Below are positions 55,465 to 64,000 of a stretch of 64,000 nt of DNA, piece by piece. The position numbers and the translations under genes were made by a program. Below the pieces are notes generated by a model. It was not told the origin of the DNA. It ran no database searches and saw only the letters and a program-made list of their open reading frames with translations. Within the stretch, counting starts at the first letter, position 1. Each line of letters opens with the position of its first letter. The stretch is from Desulfomonile tiedjei (GTDB lineage Bacteria > Desulfobacterota > Desulfomonilia > Desulfomonilales > Desulfomonilaceae): NCBI GenBank assembly GCA_016218715.1, contig JACRDG010000070.1:41629-105628 (forward strand), in the 5' to 3' direction.

Positions 55465-56616
55465 ATGGACAAAGCAATGGATTTCGAACAAGGACCTATA
55501 CGACCGCCCAGTGAGGCTGGAAGTCTCCTCATCCGGGTCACCAGAAACTGCCCCTGGAATCGGTGCGCCTTCTGCGGCACGTACAAGGGGAAGAAATTTT
55601 CCCGCAGGAGTCTCGACGAGATCAAACGCGACATCGATACGGTCAAAGCCATAAGCGATCGCATCAAAGAAATCTCATGGCACGTCGGCGATGAGGGAAA
55701 CCTGACCAGGCGGGTACTCACGGAGATCGTGGAAGATCCTTCCTTGCCGTACTCGTACCATTCGGTGGCTTTCTGGATGGCCAACGGCAGCAATACGGTT
55801 TTCCTGCAGGATGCCAATTCGATCATGTTGTCCACCGCGTCTCTGGTGTCCATATTGAATCACATCCGCGAAAAATTTCCAGAGGTGCAAAGGGTGACTT
55901 CCTACGCCCGCGGCATAACCCTTCAAGGCAAGAGTGTCGCAGAATATGTCCAATTGAAGGAAGCAGGACTGTCGAGGCTGCATGTTGGCATGGAATCTGG
56001 GTCCGACCGGATTCTCAAAATGATACAGAAAGGCACGCGCTCAGACCAACTTATCGAAGGGGCCAAGCGCGCGGTTGAGGCGGGCATATCCCTCTGCCTC
56101 TACATCATGCCGGGAATCGGCGGCATTGACCTCTCCGAAGAGAATGCCATCGAGTCCGCGCGCGTGATCAACGCCATCAATCCCGATTTCGTGAGACTCC
56201 GATCTCTGTACGTTCGCAAGCGGACCCCACTTGCGGAGATGGTCGAGCAGGGGACGTTCACGTCACCCGACGAAGACACGATGGTCAGGGAGATCAGGAC
56301 GCTGATCGAGCACCTGGACGGCATCTCCACAACCGTGGTAAGCGACCACGTCTTGAACCTGCTCGAAGAACTGGAGGGGAAGCTCCCGCAGGACAAGCCG
56401 CGGTTGCTCGCCATGATCGACGAATACCTCAATCTCCCCGAGGACGACCGTCTCCTCTTCCAGCTCGGCCGACGAGGAGGCGCTATCCGTTCCCTCTCGG
56501 AGTTGTCTTTACCGCCTGTGAGAAAGCGACTCGAACAGGCCCAGCGCCAGATAGAAAAGGAAGTTCCGGGCGCAATGCCCGCTTATATTCAGGCGATCAA
56601 GAAGCGTTTCGTGTGA
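55465..56616 (+). CDS. Radical SAM protein with CX4CX2C cluster spacing
   Basis: 383 residues. The cluster motif is CPWNRCAFC (near residue 32): spacing Cx4CxxC rather than the canonical Cx3CxxC. The rest follows the radical SAM barrel: RDIDTVKAI, LHVGMESGSDRILKMIQKG, GISLCLYIMPGIGG and RLRSLYVRKRTPL, similar to the HemN/elongator branch. Residues ~300-383 are a helical tail. The substrate is unknown. AGAGAGAACTG precedes the ATG. Convergent with the ctpA gene. Confidence 0.82.
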   Translation: MDKAMDFEQGPIRPPSEAGSLLIRVTRNCPWNRCAFCGTYKGKKFSRRSLDEIKRDIDTVKAISDRIKEISWHVGDEGNLTRRVLTEIVEDPSLPYSYHSVAFWMANGSNTVFLQDANSIMLSTASLVSILNHIREKFPEVQRVTSYARGITLQGKSVAEYVQLKEAGLSRLHVGMESGSDRILKMIQKGTRSDQLIEGAKRAVEAGISLCLYIMPGIGGIDLSEENAIESARVINAINPDFVRLRSLYVRKRTPLAEMVEQGTFTSPDEDTMVREIRTLIEHLDGISTTVVSDHVLNLLEELEGKLPQDKPRLLAMIDEYLNLPEDDRLLFQLGRRGGAIRSLSELSLPPVRKRLEQAQRQIEKEVPGAMPAYIQAIKKRFV

Positions 56617-56647
56617 TGATGCCGATATGCTCTCAGACAAGAGGATT

Positions 56648-56681
56648 GGAGGGAACTTCCGTGTGCAAAGAAGCTCCCTCC
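56648..56681. terminator. Bidirectional hairpin, family C (radical SAM / ctpA)
   Basis: GGAGGGAACTTC, ten bases, GAAGCTCCCTCC: a 12-bp stem with an A-C mismatch at the same place as in 49116-49148. It lies between convergent genes. Confidence 0.6.
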
Positions 56682-56715
56682 GAAGTTACGCTTTGAGCTT
56701 GGACTTGGTACGACC

Positions 56716-58068
56716 TTACCTGGCACGGGCCGTGTTGGGCAAAACCTTCTTCTTCTGCTCGTCCTTGAACTGTTTGACGGTCACATCGCTCTTGAGCCAT
56801 TCCAGGGCCTTTTGCACGACCTTATCTTTCTCCAGGTCAACCACGGGCCGTGGAAACTGAGGCTTTTTCTGCTGGTCCTTGTCCTTTATCTTTGAATCGT
56901 CCTCTTGCCCTTCTTCCCGTTTCTTCTCAAGGTCGTCTTTCACTTCCACATCCGGAACAATACCGGTTTTCTGAATGTGCCGTCCGTAGGGGGTGTAGTA
57001 GTAGGCGGTCGTCAACCTCAAACCCGTGCCGTTTTCCATGGGGATGATAGTCTGCACCGAGGCCTTGCCGAACGATTTGACCCCAAAAATCAACCCGCGA
57101 TCGTGATCCTGCAGTGCCCCGGCCACGATTTCCGAAGCGCTGGCGCTCCCCTCGTTTATCAGGACCGCGACCTTGAACTTGTAGTGTTTCCCGGTATTGG
57201 TGGAGCGAAACTCCATCTTCTGGTCCTTGGCTCTGCCGTCGGTATAGACGATCAGGAGGCCTTTGTCCACGAAGAGGTTGGACACCTTGACGGCCTGGTC
57301 GAGCAGTCCTCCGGGGTTGTTTCGCAGGTCCACGATGGCTCCTTTGATCTTCTCATCGCCGCCCATCTCCTTGATGGCGCTCGTGAGATCGGAGTCAGTG
57401 CTTTCCTGAAAATTCACAATGCGAATATAGGGATAGCCGGGCTCAATCACTTGCTTCTTGACCGAGTGGACGTGAATGACCGCCCGCGTCAAGGTGAAAT
57501 CCTTGAATTTCTTGAAACCCTCCCGCATGATCGTGATGGTGACTTTAGTCCCTTGGGGTCCCCGCATCAGTTTGACTGCCTTGAGCAGCGTAATATTCTT
57601 CGTAGCCTCGCCGTTAATCTTGATGATCTTGTCCCCTGCCTTCAGGCCCGCGCGGTACGCAGGAGTATCCTCAATGGGAGAAACGATGGTGAGCACTCCG
57701 CCGTCGAGGGTGATCTCAATCCCCAGTCCGCCGAACTCGCCCCTGGTCTCGACTTGGAGTTCCTTGAACATGTCTTCCGTCAGAAACGTAGAGTGGGGGT
57801 CCAGCGCCTGAAGCATGCCGTTGATGGCGCCATGAACCAGATCCTTGTCGGTGACTTCTTTGACGTAATTATTGTGGACCAGTCCCATAACCCTTCGCAA
57901 GAGTCTCAGCTCGTCGAACTCACTCGACTTGCTCCCGGACTCACATCGAAGGACCGGGACACTCACCAGAAGCAGGCCAAGGAGGATTGCCACCAGAAGC
58001 GTGGCCTTCACCGCTCTATTTCGCACCATGGGAGAGCCTCCCGTTACACGTTTCTTGAGGAATCTCAT
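56716..58068 (-). CDS. ctpA: C-terminal processing peptidase (CtpA/S41)
   Basis: 450 residues, ATG at 58068 behind GGAGGT. Signal anchor (~20-42), PDZ domain (~105-190; GGLGIEITLDGGVLTI, KAGDKIIKINGEAT) and S41 catalytic domain. Ser of NEGSASASE and Lys of FGKASVQ are the catalytic dyad. Length and layout match the CtpA group, which trims periplasmic proteins. The C-terminal ~90 residues are Lys/Glu-rich. Confidence 0.93.
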   Translation of the reverse strand: MRFLKKRVTGGSPMVRNRAVKATLLVAILLGLLLVSVPVLRCESGSKSSEFDELRLLRRVMGLVHNNYVKEVTDKDLVHGAINGMLQALDPHSTFLTEDMFKELQVETRGEFGGLGIEITLDGGVLTIVSPIEDTPAYRAGLKAGDKIIKINGEATKNITLLKAVKLMRGPQGTKVTITIMREGFKKFKDFTLTRAVIHVHSVKKQVIEPGYPYIRIVNFQESTDSDLTSAIKEMGGDEKIKGAIVDLRNNPGGLLDQAVKVSNLFVDKGLLIVYTDGRAKDQKMEFRSTNTGKHYKFKVAVLINEGSASASEIVAGALQDHDRGLIFGVKSFGKASVQTIIPMENGTGLRLTTAYYYTPYGRHIQKTGIVPDVEVKDDLEKKREEGQEDDSKIKDKDQQKKPQFPRPVVDLEKDKVVQKALEWLKSDVTVKQFKDEQKKKVLPNTARAR

Positions 58069-58360
58069 GTAAGACCTCCATCATCGGAGGCTTGACTGTT
58101 ATCATAGACCGGTCGGTATCACAAGAGAAGACCCCGGGACTCCGGTTTCAAAAAAACACTCCCACATGCCCGGGCCTGCCATTTGGGGTCCCAGCGCCCT
58201 GCCACGGGCATGGTCGACTGCGGGGCGGACTCGTTTAACCTGGCTTGCCCCCACGCGACAGGCGTATTTTTCCGCGGCCTTTCCTTACACGGCCCTTGCC
58301 TCCAGGCTCGAATATCGGATACATTTGGTTGGCTTTTCCCTATACCGTGTGGAGGAAACA

Positions 58361-58978
58361 ATGGGTTGTGCTGCTCCCAGTCCGTTTCACTGGCAAGACC
58401 TGAGATCACGTCCGCGCGAGGACATCCTGCGTCAGCCCGGAGTCAAAACCGCTATAGATGCGGTCGGTTTCGAAGTTCCGTTTCTTAATGCAAGGTACCT
58501 TGTAGACCCGATTCACGAGGTGATTCGTGAGCTGACTCCTCGTCCTTCCCGGCAGCTCAGCGAGGAGTTCCAAATCCTGCTGATCCGGTACCTGGTGGCG
58601 AACTACGGAGGTGAGCCCACCGGTGAGGACATCAGTGAAAAAGACCTGCCCGGAGGCGTGACGTTCTTTCAGGGGCCCCATGCACTCTACGTCGGTCCCA
58701 TCGCCCACCGGTATGGCACGGACCCGGAAGGATTCGAACAGCGGTGCCTCGAATTGGGAGCAATTCCCGGGGCGTATGGTGATAAGGGTATGCGATTCCT
58801 GCCGTTTCCCCTTATGCCGGTCACGTATGTCCTCTGGAAACAGGATGACGAGTTCCCCGCATCGGTGACCGTTCTCTTTGACAAGTCCATAGGCCGCTGG
58901 TTCGAGCTTGATATGGTTTTCGCCCTCGTGCTCGCGCTCACCGAAAGGATCATGCAACGAGACGCGGATGGAGAGTGA
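58361..58978 (+). CDS. DUF3786 protein
   Basis: 205 residues from the ATG at 58361 behind GGAGG; longer upstream frames lack a site. The sequence matches DUF3786 in layout: DAVGFEVPFLNARYLVD, LIRYLVANYGGEPTGE, then GGVTFFQGPHALYVGP and a central LGAIPGAYGDKG. It is soluble and of unknown function; the family is frequent in anaerobes. No operon partner on its strand. Confidence 0.75.
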   Translation: MGCAAPSPFHWQDLRSRPREDILRQPGVKTAIDAVGFEVPFLNARYLVDPIHEVIRELTPRPSRQLSEEFQILLIRYLVANYGGEPTGEDISEKDLPGGVTFFQGPHALYVGPIAHRYGTDPEGFEQRCLELGAIPGAYGDKGMRFLPFPLMPVTYVLWKQDDEFPASVTVLFDKSIGRWFELDMVFALVLALTERIMQRDADGE

Positions 58979-59053
58979 TTTTGAGGGCTCCTGGAGCACG
59001 GACAGGGGCAGTTCGGTCAAACGGGGATTCTCGGCATCCTCACTCCGTGCGGT

Positions 59054-59923
59054 TCACACCACTTCGGCTCTGACAATCCGTTCAATGGTGGAGGTGAGAT
59101 CCACGCCGGCTTCAAGGGGATTCCCGCCGGCCCAGATTTTCTTGTCTTTGATCGTGATGTTCTCGAAGGCCAGCTCGCGAATCGCGCTCCGGAGAAGCGG
59201 GAGTTCTCTGATTTCCCCCTCCATGCGGATCTTTCTGAACAACGGGTGCCCCTCACGCGTTTCTCTTGCCGCCTCAGGCCCGATATCCTGCTGCCACTGG
59301 CTCCACAGTTCGCTCCACTCTTCCCCACGGATGGGAAAACGGCAGTAGGAGATTACCGGCCCTCGGTCGAGTTCCTTGGTCACAATGTGGATCATGATAC
59401 CCTGTTCCGCGGCTTCTTCGGCGATGAGCTGATGAATGACTTCTTGCCAGGTGCCTCTCGGGCCCCACGGGAGCGCAGGGTGGATGTTTACCAGCACCAG
59501 GCCGTCGAGTTCGGGCTCGCCCAGGATCAGCATGTACCCCGCCATGACGATGATATCCACCGGTGGGAGCATGTCGATGACCTTCATCACCTCTTGGCCG
59601 TACAGGTTCCGCCACTCTTCCAAAGCGGGTGAAGCTTCCGCGGCGGACGGACTCTCCGTCAGGCCCTTTTTTCGCAGTTCGGGCATGAATCGGATGTGAG
59701 AGAGGGTCGCGACGGGGATGTCCAGGCTTGCGGCAAGATCGAAAAAAAGCTCGCGGTCACGGTACTCGTCGTTCAGCGGTCCGTCCCCGGTTTCCCGGTG
59801 GCAGAATATCCAGTTGATATCCGCAGGGATCTGGTTCCCGGTGATGTCGTCGTATACCGTCTTCAAGAGATTCCGTGCCGCCGGATCTCGGCCGGACGAG
59901 AGCCATCCGATTCGAAGCGCCAT
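59054..59923 (-). CDS. Formyltransferase-fold protein (PurN-like)
   Basis: 289 residues. AAGGGGA precedes the ATG. N-terminal Rossmann-like strand (IGWLSSGRDPAARNLL), VDIIVMAGYMLIL, NIHPALPWGPRGTWQEV and the ELDRGPVISYCRFPI strand correspond to the GART/formyltransferase fold, with the catalytic His and Asp in place. The Asn of canonical N-H-D lies in the NIHPA segment. It is longer than PurN and has an extra C-terminal helical part. The formyl acceptor is unknown; purine synthesis is not implied by neighbours. Confidence 0.78.
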   Translation of the reverse strand: MALRIGWLSSGRDPAARNLLKTVYDDITGNQIPADINWIFCHRETGDGPLNDEYRDRELFFDLAASLDIPVATLSHIRFMPELRKKGLTESPSAAEASPALEEWRNLYGQEVMKVIDMLPPVDIIVMAGYMLILGEPELDGLVLVNIHPALPWGPRGTWQEVIHQLIAEEAAEQGIMIHIVTKELDRGPVISYCRFPIRGEEWSELWSQWQQDIGPEAARETREGHPLFRKIRMEGEIRELPLLRSAIRELAFENITIKDKKIWAGGNPLEAGVDLTSTIERIVRAEVV

Positions 59924-59952
59924 CTGGTCAGTCCCCTTCCAGCAGAATAACC

Positions 59953-59990
59953 TTGGGGGGAACTTCTTTGCACAAAGAAGTTCCCCCCAA
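59953..59990. terminator. Perfect 18-bp inverted repeat, family C (after dppC)
   Basis: TTGGGGGGAACTTCTTTG, CA, CAAAGAAGTTCCCCCCAA. It lies between dppC and the formyltransferase gene, both minus strand. Probably ends the transporter transcript, although no T tract follows. Confidence 0.6.
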
Positions 59991-60056
59991 ACCCCATAAG
60001 CGCCGACTTATGGGATATTCTTTTTTAGCTTCACCTAGTTGCCTCAATAAGAGCCA

Positions 60057-60127
60057 CGTCACCCCGGCGGAGGCTGGGGTCCAGGAGGCCTCAAGAAGAC
60101 TGGATTCGGGCCTACCCCGGAATGACG
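60057..60127. repeat. Dispersed palindrome of the CGTCATTCC class
   Basis: Left CGTCACCCCGGCGGAGGC and GGGGTCCAG; right CTGGATTCGGGCCTACCCC then GGAATGACG. Imperfect inverted repeat typical of a common intergenic element seen in many bacteria. Confidence 0.7.
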
Positions 60128-60158
60128 TATAACGGGCCGCCCGACGGAGCGGCATCGT

Positions 60159-61004
60159 TCATCGCTGCCTCAGCCGCGGATCCAGGGTGTCTCTGATTCC
60201 TTCACCGAGAAGGTTGTACCCGAGCACCGTAATGAGGATGGCCATTCCCGGAAAGACCGACAACCACCAGGCGATTTCGATATTGTCCTTGCCTTCAGTG
60301 AGCATGTTTCCCCAAGACGGATCGGGCGGTTGCACGCCGAGGCCTAGGAACGATAGCCCCGACTCAACGAGCACCGCGGCCGCGACCCCGAGCGTTGCAG
60401 CCACGAGAACGGGCGCCATCGAGTTGGGCAGGATATGGATGAATATGATCCGCAAATCGCCTGCTCCCTGGCTTCGAGCAGCCAGGACAAAATCGCGTTC
60501 ACGGATGCTCAGGAACTCAGCGCGGACCAGCCGGCATACCCCCATCCAGGAAGTCACGCCGATAACCGCCATGATGTTCCAGATACTCGGCCCCACAAAC
60601 GCTATGACCGCCAGGATGAGAAAAAATGACGGGAAACAGAGCATCACGTCCACGAAGCGCATGATGATCCGATCCACCGCTCCTCCATAATAACCTGACA
60701 TAGCCCCGAGCACTACTCCGATCATCGTGGATATGCCCACCGCGACGAATCCTACGCTCAGCGACACTCCGGCTCCGTGCAGCAGCCGGGAAAAGACGTC
60801 CCGGCCGAGCACGTCGGTACCCAGCCAATGAGCGAGGTCGGGCGGCATCAAGATCTGTGAGGTGTCAATGTCATCCGGCGGATAGGGAGACACGTACCGG
60901 GCCGAGAGCGCCACTACGAAGAGCGCCACGACAACCACCAGGCCGACCATGGCCATCTTGTTCTTCGCGAGACGCCGGGAAAAATCTCCAAATACTGTTG
61001 CCAT
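60159..61004 (-). CDS. dppC: Peptide-type ABC importer permease (DppC/OppC)
   Basis: 281 residues from the ATG at 61004 (AGGAAAG eight bases upstream). A GTG at 61055 overlapping the dppB stop is a longer alternative. N-terminal KNKMAMVGLVVVVALFVVAL helix, five further helices and the permease loop (EFLSIRERDFVLAARSQGAGD) that contacts the ATPase. Last gene of the importer operon here. Confidence 0.92.
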   Translation of the reverse strand: MATVFGDFSRRLAKNKMAMVGLVVVVALFVVALSARYVSPYPPDDIDTSQILMPPDLAHWLGTDVLGRDVFSRLLHGAGVSLSVGFVAVGISTMIGVVLGAMSGYYGGAVDRIIMRFVDVMLCFPSFFLILAVIAFVGPSIWNIMAVIGVTSWMGVCRLVRAEFLSIRERDFVLAARSQGAGDLRIIFIHILPNSMAPVLVAATLGVAAAVLVESGLSFLGLGVQPPDPSWGNMLTEGKDNIEIAWWLSVFPGMAILITVLGYNLLGEGIRDTLDPRLRQR

Positions 61005-61051
61005 TATTGCGCTTTCCTGAACATCAATAATGCTCGGTCCTTCACCACAGG

Positions 61052-62029
61052 TCACTCCGAGACCCGTATGCGCGGGTCAGCCAGGGAGTACCCGAGATCT
61101 GCCAGCAGATTTCCCAGCAGCGTCAGGGCGGCTCCGATGACGAGAACACCCATGATAGTCGGATAATCCCTCATCATGACCGATTGATAGAAGAGCTGCC
61201 CCATGCCGGGGATTGCAAAGATCGTCTCGAAGATTACCCCGCCCCCGATCAGCCCCGGCACCGACAGTCCCAGGATCGTGATCACCGGGAGTAGGGCGTT
61301 GCGGAGCGCATGCCTGAAGATGACGGTCCGCTCGTCGAGGCCTTTGGCGCGTGCGGTGGTTACGTAATCCTGCCGGATAACTTCCAGCATGTTCGACCGC
61401 ATGTATCGGCTCATCCCCGCCAGCCCTGCGAACGCCGAAACAAAGACCGGGAGGATCAGGTGCTTGGCCATGTCGAGGATCTTTCCCGCGGTCGAGAGTT
61501 CCGCGTAATCGAGGGACCGGATGCCGGAGATCGGCAACCACTCCAGTTGGATCCCGAACAGGATCATCAGGAGCAAAGCGAGCCAGAACGACGGGATGGA
61601 AACTCCCAGAAAAACAAATACCGTAGTCGATTTATCAAATACGGACCCCTGCTTCACCGCGGACATCACTCCGATCGGAATTGCGATCGCCAGAATCAGG
61701 GCCAGTGAAATCAGGTTAATGGACAAGGTTATAGGAATACGCTCGAGAATCTTGTCTATTACCGGCCGATTGTCCGAAGCAAAGGACCGGCCGAAATCCA
61801 GCATCAGCATGTTGCGCAGCCACTTGAAATACTGCACGTACCATGGTTCATCGAGTCCGTAATGAGCGCGTAGTCTCGCAATAGTCTCTTCGTTCATGTT
61901 GGGGTTGAGATCCGTCACCAGGCTGATGGGGTCACCGGGCGCCATTTTCATCACGGTGAAGGAAATCACGGTGATTCCTATGAGAACCGGGATCATCAGC
62001 AACAGACGCTTGAGAATGTACAGCCCCAT
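61052..62029 (-). CDS. dppB: Peptide-type ABC importer permease (DppB/OppB)
   Basis: 325 residues. GAGGTGAG precedes the ATG. Six membrane helices. N-terminal [21 protein letters not shown] and the family loop [21 protein letters not shown] are diagnostic. It lies six bases after the dppA stop codon. Confidence 0.94.
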   Translation of the reverse strand: MGLYILKRLLLMIPVLIGITVISFTVMKMAPGDPISLVTDLNPNMNEETIARLRAHYGLDEPWYVQYFKWLRNMLMLDFGRSFASDNRPVIDKILERIPITLSINLISLALILAIAIPIGVMSAVKQGSVFDKSTTVFVFLGVSIPSFWLALLLMILFGIQLEWLPISGIRSLDYAELSTAGKILDMAKHLILPVFVSAFAGLAGMSRYMRSNMLEVIRQDYVTTARAKGLDERTVIFRHALRNALLPVITILGLSVPGLIGGGVIFETIFAIPGMGQLFYQSVMMRDYPTIMGVLVIGAALTLLGNLLADLGYSLADPRIRVSE

Positions 62030-62035
62030 CTCACC

Positions 62036-63715
62036 TCACGGTTGAATCTGATACTTTTGCCAAGGCTTGGGTACGTACCATTTAATGAAATTATACTCGA
62101 TGCCGGCGGGCGCGGGTACAATGCCATGAAATCGTGAACTGACGATCGGAAGCGCGTCCGGGACGAAGAGAAATGTGTACGGCTGGTCTTCCGCGATGAT
62201 CTCCTGGAACTGGTCGTAGTACTTCTTCCGTTCGTTGCGGTCGTACGTGCCTGCCCCTTCTTCGAGGAGCCTGTCCACTTCTGGGTTGTCATAGCTGATG
62301 AAGTTCAGTTGGTGTTCACCGGTCTTCTTGGAGTTCCAGATGTCGATCTGATTGGGATCCTGGCCGGTTCCCCATCCGAGGAGGCACGCGTCGAAGTCCC
62401 GTTTGTTAATGAAGTTCTTCAAGAATGCGGCCCATTCGATAACGCGGATCTTGACACGAATTCCCACCTTTGCAAGGTCCCGTTGAATGATGGTTGCCGC
62501 GTGCTTTCGCAGGTCGTTCCCCTGATTGGTTAAGATGGTGAACTCGAACGGCTTACCTTCTTTTCGGAGAATCCCGTCCCCTTCCGTGTCTTCCCACCCT
62601 GCTTCCGCGAGCATGCGCTTGGCCTTTTCCGGGTCGTACGGGAATTTCTTTACATTGGGATTGTACCAGAAGGTGTCAGGCTTGTACGGGGAATACGACA
62701 CTTGCCCCAATCCCAGCAACACCCCTTCCACGATGCTCTCCCGGTTAATTGCGGTGGTCAGTGCCTGGCGTACCTTCCTGTCCCGGAACATCGGCCTCTG
62801 GAGATTGTACCCGAGATACGTGTATCCGAATACCAGGTACTTATACTTGGCAAAATTTTCCTTGAACCACTGCGTATCAGTCTGCCTCATGTACTGGAGC
62901 GGGCTGAGGGTCATCAGGTCGAGCCGACCGGCTTTCAGCTCCAGAAACGTCGTCGCGGGATCGGGAATAACCCTGGTCAAAACACGGTCGATGTACGGCC
63001 TCCCCTCGAAACAGTCGCGATTGCTGTCCACGACGATCTTCTCACCGGTCTTCCACTCGATGAATCGGTACGGGCCGGTGCCGATGGGGTGGCGTTTCAG
63101 CGGGCTCTGGGTGATATCTTGCCCCTCGAGAAGATGGCTGGGCAAGACCGATTGCCCCCACGATCCCAGCGCAGGCGCATACGGCTTATCGTACGTGACT
63201 TCGAACGTGTAGTCGTCCAACCAACGGAAGTCTTTGACCTTCTTAAAATCCGTAGCATACGCGGTAGGGGTCTTGGGATCGATGATGACCTTGTAAGTGT
63301 ACTCCACATCCTTGCTCGTGAAAGGGTGGCCGTCCTGCCATTTCACGTCCTTGCGAAGGTAGAATCGGATGGTGAGTTTATCCTCCGAGATCTCCCAACG
63401 CTCTGCAAGATCGCCGATCAGCTTTATGTCCTTGTCGTATTTCACCAGTCCATTGTAGATAAGGCCGGTTATGGCAAAACTGGCTCCATCCGACGCCAGC
63501 ACCGGGAGAAGCACCGATGCATCCCCGATACTGGCCCGAATGAGCATATCGCCGTACGCGGGTTTGTCATCGTTTGTCGCTACAGCACTGCCGGCCGCCG
63601 GCTTCGACGCTTGCTCCACCGGCGCCTGCTCGGTTTTCTCGCATCCGCAGAGGGAGATCGTCGCAGCCAGCAACAAGACTGTGAGCGAGAGTCTGGTAAT
63701 CATTGCCTCCTTCAT
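62036..63715 (-). CDS. dppA: Peptide-type ABC importer substrate-binding lipoprotein (DppA/OppA)
   Basis: 559 residues. Lipoprotein signal ends LCGC. SBP family 5 motifs: GLIYNGLVKYDKD, WQDGHPFTSKDVEYTYK, and VRQALTTAINRESIV. The C-terminal part (YDQFQEIIAEDQPYTFLF) is typical. Promoter and first gene of the operon; the DppD/DppF ATPase genes are not next to dppC, so ATPases must be encoded elsewhere. Peptide, nickel or other small substrate: not decided by sequence. Confidence 0.93.
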   Translation of the reverse strand: MKEAMITRLSLTVLLLAATISLCGCEKTEQAPVEQASKPAAGSAVATNDDKPAYGDMLIRASIGDASVLLPVLASDGASFAITGLIYNGLVKYDKDIKLIGDLAERWEISEDKLTIRFYLRKDVKWQDGHPFTSKDVEYTYKVIIDPKTPTAYATDFKKVKDFRWLDDYTFEVTYDKPYAPALGSWGQSVLPSHLLEGQDITQSPLKRHPIGTGPYRFIEWKTGEKIVVDSNRDCFEGRPYIDRVLTRVIPDPATTFLELKAGRLDLMTLSPLQYMRQTDTQWFKENFAKYKYLVFGYTYLGYNLQRPMFRDRKVRQALTTAINRESIVEGVLLGLGQVSYSPYKPDTFWYNPNVKKFPYDPEKAKRMLAEAGWEDTEGDGILRKEGKPFEFTILTNQGNDLRKHAATIIQRDLAKVGIRVKIRVIEWAAFLKNFINKRDFDACLLGWGTGQDPNQIDIWNSKKTGEHQLNFISYDNPEVDRLLEEGAGTYDRNERKKYYDQFQEIIAEDQPYTFLFVPDALPIVSSRFHGIVPAPAGIEYNFIKWYVPKPWQKYQIQP

Positions 63716-63766
63716 TTCCCTGACCTGGCAAACGTATACGCAAAATGGTCCGCCGGGGCAAGGCCC

Positions 63767-63795
63767 ATTATAGCCGACGCGGAGAAGTCCGTCAG
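63767..63795 (-). promoter_or_regulatory. Sigma-70 promoter of the dppABC operon
   Basis: Minus strand: -35 CTGACG (63790-63795), 17-bp spacer, -10 TATAAT (63767-63772, perfect). The leader is ~45 bases. Confidence 0.65.
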
Positions 63796-63903
63796 GAGTG
63801 CGGCCTCGGACAAGACCGGCCGGCTTGCTACTCCATTCCCTGAATACCGTCGCGTATTTCTTGAGGACACGGTTGCCTTTTATCGCCGATGCCTCACTGG
63901 CTG

Positions 63904-63965
63904 TTTGGTGGGACAGGCGTCCCGCCTGTCATTTCCTCATGGACAGGCAAGATGCCTCCCACCAT
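63904..63965. repeat. Palindromic repeat family B, copy 2
   Basis: TTTGGTGGGACAGGCG at the left and GATGCCTCCCACCAT at the right. Its inner GTCATTTCCTCATGGAC matches the reverse complement of 38570-38586 (GTCATTTCCTGATGGAC). Confidence 0.75.
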
Positions 63966-64000
63966 GCTTCCCGAAATGCGTCACCGCATTCGCGCCATCA

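Overview
This 64 kb window carries about 46 protein-coding genes plus one truncated kinase remnant, one tRNA, and several small dispersed repeats. It is moderately GC-rich and Gram-negative: a complete tolQRAB-pal-cpoB envelope operon, lipoproteins with lipoboxes, and consensus sigma-70 promoters are present. The mix of a TunR-type regulator (integrase-like domain plus TOBE domains, known from sulfate reducers), a core-type methionine synthase beside a CooC-like maturation ATPase, a sigma-54 promoter and many PAS/receiver histidine kinases suggests a strictly anaerobic deltaproteobacterium (Desulfobacterota; sulfate-reducing or syntrophic, Desulfomonile-like). The taxon is inferred, not proven.

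Layout. 0.9-6.9 kb: a giant DUF4347/FG-GAP exoprotein with a duplicated ~1.49 kb module. 7.2-13.5 kb: secreted MsrAB, a TSUP exporter with a good promoter and palindromic operator, a TunR-like regulator, and an Npt/ADP-ATP-translocase-like carrier fused to HEAT repeats and a cyclic-nucleotide-binding domain. 13.8-18.3 kb: a multi-PAS hybrid kinase, a single-domain receiver, and a 5'-truncated paralogue of the kinase that begins inside a palindromic repeat. 18.5-20.3 kb: small proteins (PilZ-like, DinB-like). 20.7-25.9 kb: a DUF5132 / HMA2-like / P-type ATPase operon whose last gene overlaps a divergent S-adenosylmethionine synthetase homologue. 26.0-30.0 kb: a TRIC-like channel, an MBL hydrolase and a hybrid kinase read from a textbook sigma-54 promoter. 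30.1-35.2 kb: tRNA-Ala(GGC), LysM lipoprotein, CvpA-like protein, UroD-like methyltransferase, RNase PH and a TPR protein.

35.6-39.9 kb: a Cys/Pro-rich secreted protein, a coiled-coil protein, core-MetE and a CooC-like ATPase (probably methyl-corrinoid-linked methionine synthesis), and the first of two small four-cysteine proteins. 40.2-49.1 kb: a 1168-residue pseudo-receiver protein with about 21 tandem 17-residue repeats, divergent from the Tol-Pal operon. 49.2-55.3 kb: a Gln/Pro-rich secreted protein, an M23 endopeptidase, the second four-cysteine protein, and a 1081-residue SH3/TPR/pseudokinase membrane protein. 55.4-63.7 kb: a radical SAM protein with CX4CX2C spacing, a CtpA-type protease, a DUF3786 protein, a formyltransferase-fold protein and a dipeptide-type ABC importer (dppABC order, no ATPase genes in view).

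The most unusual candidates are the pseudo-receiver/17-residue-repeat protein, the TPR-pseudokinase, the Cys/Pro-rich secreted protein, the small paralogous four-cysteine proteins and the divergent MetK overlapping the P-type ATPase. Three families of short palindromic repeats recur in intergenic DNA.
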